In this document: one piece after another, positions 56,681-64,000 of the stretch
Numbering within the stretch: the stretch's first letter is position 1
How the letters are laid out: each line of letters opens with the position of its first letter
Assembly (NCBI GenBank): GCA_019671005.1
Contig: CM033738.1
Span: 16,704,202 to 16,768,201, forward strand
Length of the DNA stretch: 64,000 nucleotides
DNA from: Hibiscus mutabilis
Taxonomy: Eukaryota; Streptophyta; Magnoliopsida; Malvales; Malvaceae
Direction: 5' to 3'
The notes under the pieces: generated by a model
What the model saw: the letters and a program-made list of their open reading frames with translations, nothing else
Database searches by the model: none
What the model was told of the DNA's origin: nothing
Program-made: the position numbers and the translations under genes

Positions 56681-58407
56681 TGCTATACCTTAAATACTCT
56701 TAGTCCCATGATCGATTTTTAACCATATTATAGTGCACTTTATCCTATGGCATGCCAACTATATCCGAATGTTTTCTCACCTTATCACATAGCCAATATA
56801 TCATTTACAAAACCATTTACTTACTGTTTCAGAATGCATTACACAAAATCCCCACATATGCAAATCACATTGCCATAGCAATATCACATTCCCGACCGAA
56901 ATAAAAAAACCAATGCTCACAGCATTAAATATACCTTTAAGCCACTGCATATGTACTTTAAAATCATGCATTAACAATAAGTAAAGCAAACCATGTTTAC
57001 GACTAACACATGAATCACACATACTCATATCTGAACCGATATTGAAGAGTAAGAGAGGAAAACTTACTTCCGAGCTTAGGTAAGTGTTTAAAACTTATCC
57101 TAAATCCCAAAACCACTTTCAAACCTTTAAAATACTTTTAAGACCATTTCCACTCACCGATTTCACTTCACCTTGCTTACTACCGCGAAACAAGCTCCCG
57201 ACAAGCCTAGAACAACCTCAAGATGCAACGCCTTGATTATCCCCTATTTCGGCCACACAAAACCAGAGGAAACATGTATTAAAATGCATCTAATACTCTG
57301 TTTCAACCTAAAATCCCGTTGCTCTCAAGATTCCCACTCAAAACTCATCTGAAACTTACCGAAATCAACCTCAAACACTACTCAATCTTAACCTAGCCAT
57401 ATTATAACGATTCAAAACATCAAGCTTCAACAATTAATATCTAAAAACTCTTTCCCAATATCCTTTTACTTCCAGCAATGATTAAACACCCCAAAAACCC
57501 TTAACTAACAACCTAACAATTAGAGATTCAACCAATTTCGGGATTCCATTATTAAAAACAACTTATCCACATTATAATACATCCAAAATAAGATTGAAAT
57601 CAATCTACAACACTGGAAAGACAGATCCAAATCGAAAATCACAAAATTCTTCAATTACACCTCAATTAAGTTAAAATCCATAATTAATTACTCAAAACCT
57701 ATTGAAAATCATATGTAAAGAGCCAAGAACTTAGAAATTTCAGTAAAGAACCTTTCATCAGAGGAGAAGAATGAAAGTTACCTCCAATGAATGAGTTTCC
57801 TCTTAATTGGATGGTTTTTCCTCTTGAAAAGCAAAGAAATTCAATAAGATTTGTGGAAAACAATTTAAGAAATCATTTAGCAAATCAATGAGTAAAGAAA
57901 TTAAGATCATTACCTTAAATCTCTGATGGTAAAAGAGTGTTTTTATGAGAGTGGTTTGAGAGAAAATGTGAGAAAAGAAAAGTTACGTCAAAATGTGTTT
58001 TAGAAAGATAACTACCTTTTAAACTAAATCCTTTTTAATTCTTTTAATTAAAAATATTTTAAAATAATCCTAATTAAGGGAATACTCAGATTAGACCAAA
58101 TGGTAAAATAGCTCCTTGAAGATTCTAAGTTTTGACTCTTTACAGAACGGCCACCCTTTTTAAAACAGTTTTCAAAAATTGCATTTTGGTCACTAGCCAA
58201 AATGTCATCCTTCCAAGGATCGTTTTCCAAAATTGCTTTCACCAAAATTTTTAATATAATAAAATATGATTTTTAAACATTTTCCCATAATTTTATCTTT
58301 CATAAAAATATTTGCTCCTAAATTCGACTCCAATCTCTAACCCGGTCCACTGGACCGTCTAACCAACCCCAAAACCGCTAGGCCCAAAACCAGGGCGTTA
58401 CATCTCT

Positions 58408-59373
58408 ATAATAGATATTTTGTAAAATAACTTTGATATAAGTTCAATGCCAAAGAAAACCTTAATCCTAAATTTCACTTCACGATCAAATGGTAGCCCT
58501 GGCAATTCCTGAGAAAACACATCCTATTATTCATTAATAGTCGAGATACTTTCCAAGTTCACCTTTGAGTACTTATATGTTCACAACATAAGCTATAAAG
58601 TTCTTACATCCTTTATATCCTTGTGATAGCAGTTTCAAAAAAAAATACTATTGAACCACATTGATCAGAAAAATATGATTTTTCCTTCACCATTACAATC
58701 TCCAAACTTTCTAGTTCCTTTCAGAACTATTCGTTTCAAGCAAAAATTCATAAGAAGCAATTCCATTAAGCTTACTAAAATTCAATTTTTTGAATTACTA
58801 TGGAGTAATTCTTGCAGATTTAACTTACTCTTGTGCTATGTCCCAAGAGATAAGTTACTATCACATCGAGCTTTCCTTGATCATCACAACAAAGTTCTTT
58901 TTATACCTCTCTTTTTTATCAATAGTCTAGCAACATTGGTTTTCTATCAATACCCCACCCGAAGTCTCACACTTCAAGACTTCCCAACTCTCTAGCAATA
59001 AAAGTCTAAGGAACTTGGGGTTGAATTTCCTCTAAAATCATATCCAAGGTTTGAAATAATAAACCTGGGTTTAATTAGGCATTTCCAACTTCACCAACAC
59101 TTTAACATCACATTGAGCGAAAAACGATTAATGATTAACCTTGTTACTACTTTTATAGGCCTCATTCTTACCTAAATGTTATATTTCTCTACGCGATTTC
59201 TCAACTTCGGACATCTATAACTTTATTCAATCAATTCAATAAGCAGTTGCATAAAGTCACTCAAGCATCCAAACAGTAATTATTACATCCTAGTGGCATG
59301 TATACACTTACTGACTGATAACAAGCTCAGTGAATCCAGAACCGACTAAGCCTGTTGCTCTAATACAAATAAA
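58408..59373 (-). pseudogene. 5' internal remnant of the minus-strand chromovirus
   Basis: After the primer site comes a leader and an ATG at 59214 opening MSEVEKSRREI, then worn sequence, and finally FSQELPGLPFDREVKF (about 58480-58525), the segment just before the RT in this family. Most of gag and the protease are missing. The frame continues, across the solo LTR, at 54848. The plus-strand frame at 58651-58995 is not supported. Confidence 0.7.
59357..59368 (-). other. Primer-binding site of the minus-strand chromovirus (worn)
   Basis: The minus strand reads TTGTATTAGAGC, close to TGGTATCAGAGC, next to the LTR end. Confidence 0.7.
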
Positions 59374-60540
59374 TGTAACACGTCATTCTCGTATTCGATT
59401 ATCGAATATGAGTCAGAGATGTCACAGAAAAATAACATGATTTTTATTCAAAAATTTCATAAATTTAAAACCTTTGAAAATATTTATATCGACTAATACA
59501 CAAAATCGGAGCTCCTTTACTTTTAAAAAAATTTGACTGTTCAAAAATATTGGACGTGGAACTAAAATAGACAAATTAATCCCATTTATACATGCCACTA
59601 AAATAAATTAAAAAGCTCAAGTAGGATGTCATTACTGTGGCAGCTTGATGAAAATTTATGAACTTGATACAACTCTTTGCTTCGTCCAATGATTTGAATC
59701 ACCTACGTGTGCACAATCAACACTTGCTAAGTACAAACTTAGTGAGGCAATAAACGAAGTTAATAACAATAATTTAAACTTATTCGACTTCATGACGAGA
59801 TTTATATAACATGATATATGCCAATGCATCAACTTTCACATTGCATTAGTAATGATTTACTATATGCCAATGTCATAAGACTTTCATGCTTGTCCATTTA
59901 TCATAATATGCCATATATGCATAAATGCATCATGATCACTAGATATGTATCACCATCATGTTAATCATATAATAACAAACTATAAACCGGATATAAATTT
60001 CTTACCAATATACTTGCCATTTATTCCAAAAGCTCATAAGCTTATTCAGTTGTTTATCTTTTATTAACCAATAAACCATAGCCCAAATATAAGCCTATGA
60101 GCACATTGGGTACACGAGTCAAATATGCACTGAAGTGCTAATACACATAAGGTCGTGCCCACCATAATAAACATAAGGTCTTGCCCACTATATGCACTAA
60201 GTATCATTTATATACACTATAATGCTAAACCAAGTATACAGCGTGCTGTTAGACTTATGGCATGCCAACTATACCCTGTCCCTCAATGACATACTTGGGC
60301 ATATATTCTATATTTATTTCATCCATGTTAATGTAAATCAACATAATTTAACATCAGGCAGTTCATACTCGAAATAACATTCATAATATAACATCATATA
60401 TAACTAGTGATCCATGCATTTATATTCAACTTTTGACATATTTAAAATATGCCAATCATATGCTCCATGACATAAATATAATGACAATATAATTTGGGTG
60501 TGTTCAGCGCAAGCCATCCAATGATGTATAAAACATCAAT
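59374..60540 (-). repeat. End part of the 5' LTR of the minus-strand chromovirus
   Basis: The minus-strand end GACGTGTTACA stands beside the primer site. Words such as GACTCGTGTACCCAA and GCACTTCAGTGC match the last 1.1 kb of the LTR at 500-3322. The first part of this LTR is missing. It corresponds to the half that the copy at 47421-48895 lacks. Confidence 0.65.
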
Positions 60541-60840
60541 GTGTCATGATATGTGTTGCGTGTGATAAGTGCTACGCAAATGTGCAAGTATACACGTCGC
60601 AAGTAATAAAGTGATATGAGTATCGAGTATCTCTCCACAGGGATTGGTTTGGGTCACTTTGCTTAAGTTACTGCACTGAAAATAAAAACACAATTGATAA
60701 TAGAGGTTTTAATTAACGAGAAAAGTAAAAGTAATAAACTAAAAGAATAGATGAAAGAAAAAGAGAGAATAGGCCAGGTTATCGTGAGTTGAGGTGTGAT
60801 AGCCGATTGGATCGTCTTGGTAAAAAAGAGTGCAACTCGT
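60541..60840 (-). repeat. Athila-type LTR scrap
   Basis: The plus strand has GTGCAAGTATACACGTCGCA, then AGTAATAAAGTGATATGAGT and CTCCACAGGGATTGG. In inverse this is the conserved block near the end of Athila LTRs, seen at 32045-32115 in the intact element. Confidence 0.6.
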
Positions 60841-62198
60841 AAGCATGGTTTGAAAACAAGTGTTTAGTTTTCAAGGGTTTAGTGCATCATTGTTTTTAAG
60901 GGCATCCTCACTAAGCATGTGTGCTTATGCTCTTTTTTTCCTAATGATGCAGGGCAATGAAGTTTTGGGGCTGCAAAGGCAAGGCTAAAGTGATCCTAAG
61001 ACTAAGACTACTTTGAGTATGAACTCGGTTTATGTTTTCGGTTAATAAGGCAATGTGTTCGCCATATTTTGAGGATTTTATTTCTATTTTTCCATGATTT
61101 TTAAGCATGAGTAATGCTGGATTTTATATTTTGTTGATGATGGTTGAGCTTGAGTGAATCCTACCTACGTTGTTGCTAGCCAAGTGCTAGAGTATGCATC
61201 TAGTTAATTTTGATTGGTTTCCATGATTTGTTGATTCAAGCAAGTTTAGTGTGATGCTAAAAATGTGCAAGCATGTGGATTATGCCTTAAATGTACCAAA
61301 TGTGAGTTTTGGATGCTTGGTGAATTGATATTAGGATGCATGCCTATAGGATGTCTTGAGTTGAATAAATGCCATGAATGATTGTTGAATCTGTGATGCT
61401 TTGGTTGGTAATGTATCTTAGTAATGTTGTATTAGTGTTTGAAGCATGTTGGAGTGTTTTGGTTATCATCAAGTGTGTTTAGACAGCAATTTAGGACATT
61501 ACAGGTCCAAGCATACCGGTACGGGTGTCCTTGTTTCGGTACAGGTAAGCCATTTCAGGCTTAGCATACCGATATGCGGGCAGCTGTTTTGGTACGGGCC
61601 AAGGCAAAAGTTGGCTAGTGTTTCGGTACTCAGAGAGGTGTTTCGATACGGTCTAATGGTTTTATGAAAGGCATTTCGATACACGGGGCGTATCAAAACG
61701 AAAATTGGCTACTGGAATTCTGGGGTTTTAAATATCAAAGGCGTATCGAAACACCCCTTTGGTCGTACCGATACGGTGGCAGTTAAATCTGTTATTTGGG
61801 ATTTTCTGAAGTTTTGTTTTCTTATGTTTTGGTCCCTAAGTTTTGTGAAAGCAATTGTATGAGTTTGGGTGATCGTAATGATCTAAAATTTGACATGTAA
61901 GCATGGAATTGGACTAATTGAGGATTGGTAACTTTAATTTTAGTATTGGTTCCTAAATTTTCATTTTTGAAATTTAGTCCCTATAATGTATGTTATGCAA
62001 TTAGAGGCCTTTCCATGATCCGTTTTCTTTGGCTTTTCACCCACTGCAAGTATGTAAACGTAGGATTTATAATATGGATCTAATAAGATAAAAGAAAAAA
62101 TGGACTAGTTTTTGTAATTTTTCTTTTGTTTGCTTCGGTAAAGCTAATGTAGTTTTCTCGGTTCGGTTGGGCGTCTAGGCCGGGTCGATAAGGTTACA
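60841..62198 (+). repeat. LTR fragment of the solo-LTR family, plus orientation
   Basis: It is the inverse of 54854-56330: GCATGTGTGCTTATG, GATGCAGGGCAATGAAG and, at the end, CGGTTCGGTTGGGCGTCTAG before GGTTACA. It has its own decamer cluster at 61510-61775. The start of this LTR is missing. Confidence 0.7.
61510..61775. repeat. Palindromic decamer cluster
   Basis: ATACCGGTAC (61513) and GTTTCGGTAC (61533) are 20 bp apart, and GTATCGAAAC and GTACCGATAC are 22 bp apart near 61742. Many words here are of the GTTTCGRTAC/GTATCGAAAC type. Confidence 0.8.
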
Positions 62199-63355
62199 CT
62201 CCCAGTCTGGTAGGAATCTGGGTCAAAAATCATTCCCGGAGGATAATACAGTGATTTGATTAGCTTTTACAATAACTTATACAATGAATAGTGAGTCAAC
62301 TTTACCATTACGGAACCATCACTAATAATGATCATCTTGTACTTAATCAAAACCATAACTAAAGGTCATTTAGTAACTTTTTAAAGCTTTGGGGACTAAA
62401 TTGTAATTTTAGATAATTTTATGGACTTATCAATAATTAAGGTTACCAATGTGAAATTCAATGCTTGGTTATCTTGTGTATGAAATATTAATGGATTTGG
62501 AAGCCATTTGCACTTCAATTAGCTCATAAAAGATTCAGTAATCATTTTGCAAGGTTTTAAACCATATAACTAACTTTAACTAACTCACCTGTATCGGTAC
62601 TCGTACTCATGAGGCCGTACTGATACGCCCTTATTTCAAATTCTTTCAAACCTGAATCCAATATCGGTATGCAGTGTGCTATATCGATACGAGGACTCAA
62701 TGCTCTTTGTATCAGTACGGGTTCATCACCGTACTGGTACGCTAACCCAAAATTCCCAAATTAATTCATTAATGGGTATTGGTACGACACCACTCGTACT
62801 GATACCCTTGCTACAGTAAAATTCCAGTGTTGATTTTGTGTACCGGTACCACTGTAGTAGTATCGGTATGCCTTAGTTCACAATACCAAAATTGCATGCT
62901 AGTACCCGCAACACCACCCGTACCGATACACCTCGGTTAACTTTACCCAAAATTTCTTTTCAATACCGGTACGACACCACCTGTACCGGTACTCATGAGT
63001 CTGTAATGACATTTCTTATCTGGTTTTTAGTCAAATTAGAGGCCTTAATCTTGTCCAATGTTCACCAAATTTTACCAACAATCTTATAAACATCAAATCT
63101 AAATGCATGCCACATTTCATGCCAATATGAATCCATTTACTATGGTTTCACATATTAGAGCATTTTAGGCCATTTTACTAATTTTGTCAAAACACTAACT
63201 TGCCATATTTTATATTTTCACTCATTCAACATGGTGAACCATATTTACACACAAAACGGGGTTAAAATAACATGTCATGACCGTATGCCACCATACTAGG
63301 AGTTGAAAGGCTAGGTTTACATTACTTATAACTTGTGTGACTTGCTTCAAAATGC
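62199..63355 (-). repeat. Second copy of the minus-oriented chromovirus LTR, truncated
   Basis: It is collinear with 25958-26726 followed by 45621-45985 and so shows the LTR without the large insertion. Here the stretch TTTCTTTTCAATACCGG to the GTACTCATGAG block is still present. Its right end is lost where copia sequence begins (about 63356). The decamer cluster is at 62590-63000. Confidence 0.8.
62590..63000. repeat. Palindromic decamer cluster
   Basis: GTATTGGTAC (62776) and GTACTGATAC (62796) are 20 bp apart. The set matches 26343-26705, with C-to-T decay at many CG positions, plus a last pair (about 62965-62995) absent from the interrupted copy. Confidence 0.85.
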
Positions 63356-63550
63356 TTCTAGCAGTATGAGTATGTGAAAGATGTGTATAAACCTCCAACT
63401 TGAGATGAGTTCAAAGATTCATGAATGACTCATTCAAGCTGAGTATGTGAAATTTGAGGATCAACTTGCAGACATTATGACCAAGGCTTTGGGTATCTAG
63501 CAGCATGAGTATTTGGTTTCCAAGTTGGATTTGAAAGATGTGTTTAAACC
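63356..63550 (+). pseudogene. Copia pol end (RNase H tail) of the outer element
   Basis: VKFEDQLADIMTKALGI matches the conserved tail of copia RNase H (DQLADIFTK in most elements), followed by QHEYLVSKLDLKDVFKPP. Part of this tail occurs twice: 63363-63403 is a shortened copy of 63502-63560. Everything between gag (25957) and this point of the copia element is gone. Confidence 0.85.
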
Positions 63551-63559
63551 TCCAACTTG

Positions 63560-63567
63560 AAAGGGAG
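63560..63567 (+). other. Polypurine tract of the outer copia element
   Basis: AAAGGGAG precedes the TGTTA start of the 3' LTR. Confidence 0.7.
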
Positions 63568-63752
63568 TGTTAAAAAAATATATTGACGGTTTGTAAATAT
63601 TAGTTAGAGTAGTCAGTTAGATTCAATAGTTAGTTTGTTAGTCTATTATTAACAAGGTAGCTAGACTACTAATGTATTATAAATACTTAGTTGATGTAAA
63701 GTTATTGATATGAAATTAGAGCATTATTCATCTCGTATTTCCAATTTTAACA
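63568..63752 (+). repeat. 3' LTR of the outer copia element (185 bp)
   Basis: It starts TGTTAAAAAAATATATTG and ends TTTTAACA, matching 24982-25153 except for substitutions and a roughly 13-bp insertion (near 63626). GTAAT (63753-63757) follows, one base from the ATAAT at the left end. Confidence 0.9.
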
Positions 63753-63757
63753 GTAAT

Positions 63758-64000
63758 ACATAGTATATAAAATAGATGTAGTAAATTTGACCTGAGACCC
63801 GATATAGACCCGAACATGATGGTCTAAACTTGACCCGAATCTGAACCAAAATCGAACTGAATTAAAATTGACTCGAATTTAGTTAAACCAAAAATCAATT
63901 TGAATCAAAATTAACCTAAACCAAAAATAACCGAAACAAAAAACAACTTGAACCGAAAGAAACCCAAACTAAAAATCAATCGAACCGAAAATCAACCTGA
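63758..64000. repeat. Degenerate short-period repeat, AACCGAAAATCAA type
   Basis: Words such as ACCCGAA and AACCAAAAATCAA recur every 10-14 bases to the window edge. No gene is visible. Confidence 0.5.

Larger units (their letters stand above)
54854..58402 (-). repeat. Solo LTR (3.5 kb) with TCTCT target duplication
   Basis: The plus strand runs TGTAACCCTCTC ... CAGGGCGTTACA, and TCTCT stands on both sides (54849-54853 and 58403-58407). In minus sense the LTR starts TGTAACGCCCTGG. The flanks are the two sides of one pol gene (DVFSQELPGLP... to the right; EIRELKVQL... to the left), so the whole unit is an insertion reduced to one LTR by LTR-LTR recombination. It carries a decamer cluster (55285-55605) and an RCCGAC group (56507-56680). 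Frames at 55256-57028 are noise. Confidence 0.9.

Noticed and set aside
58651..58995. 114-codon plus-strand open frame
   Set aside because: It lies antisense to the 5' internal remnant of a minus-strand chromovirus, is Phe/Leu/Ser-rich without a domain, and has no promoter or partner exon.
26343..63000. Decamer pairs as a CRISPR-like repeat/spacer array
   Set aside because: The repeat is only 10 bp, degenerate, irregularly grouped and lies in plant LTRs with no cas genes.

Overview
The window is nuclear DNA of a flowering plant, almost certainly a eudicot. It is AT-rich, has GT-AG introns, and is filled with nested Ty3/gypsy and Ty1/copia LTR retrotransposons plus small foldback elements. 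There is no bacterial or phage content and no CRISPR array. The species cannot be fixed from the sequence.

Layout. 1-3322: the 3' end of a Tekay/Del-type chromovirus (integrase tail, chromodomain, 2.8-kb LTR) that landed in the gag of a minus-strand copia element (3323-4234). That copia element's primer-binding site and 5' LTR follow, and then part of another chromovirus LTR up to 6642. 7956-22569 is the only genic island. It holds a minus-strand pectin methylesterase gene (five exons, 7956-9575) and a minus-strand NT-C2/coiled-coil 'myosin heavy chain-like' gene (eight exons, 17928-22569). Both reconstruct cleanly in exon phase but carry disabling changes. Between them lie a SINE-like sequence, foldback elements built of telomere-like words, a truncated LTR, an (AT)n tract and several tandem duplications.

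24982-63752 is one nest. The outermost element is a short-LTR copia whose two LTRs lie 38.6 kb apart, flanked by ATAAT/GTAAT. Inside its broken body are minus-strand chromovirus sequences (LTR pieces from 25958, pol at 48.9-54.8 kb, primer site at 59.36 kb). A plus-strand gag-only chromovirus derivative (26727-about 45620) lies in one of those LTR pieces, and an Athila-like element (30587-42477) lies in that derivative's gag. The Athila-like element has gag, protease, RT, RNase H, integrase and an extra 3' ORF. Further right are a solo LTR with a TCTCT target duplication (54854-58402), a second rearranged copy of its junction, and scraps of other LTRs.

The most unusual signal is a 10-bp palindromic word (consensus GTAYCGRTAC). 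It recurs in pairs at a start-to-start distance of about 20 bp, clustered in the LTRs of several families, gypsy and copia. In four LTR types the cluster lies upstream of a TATA-like box. A second signal is a group of six RCCGAC hexamers (DRE/CRT core) within 175 bp of the solo LTR.
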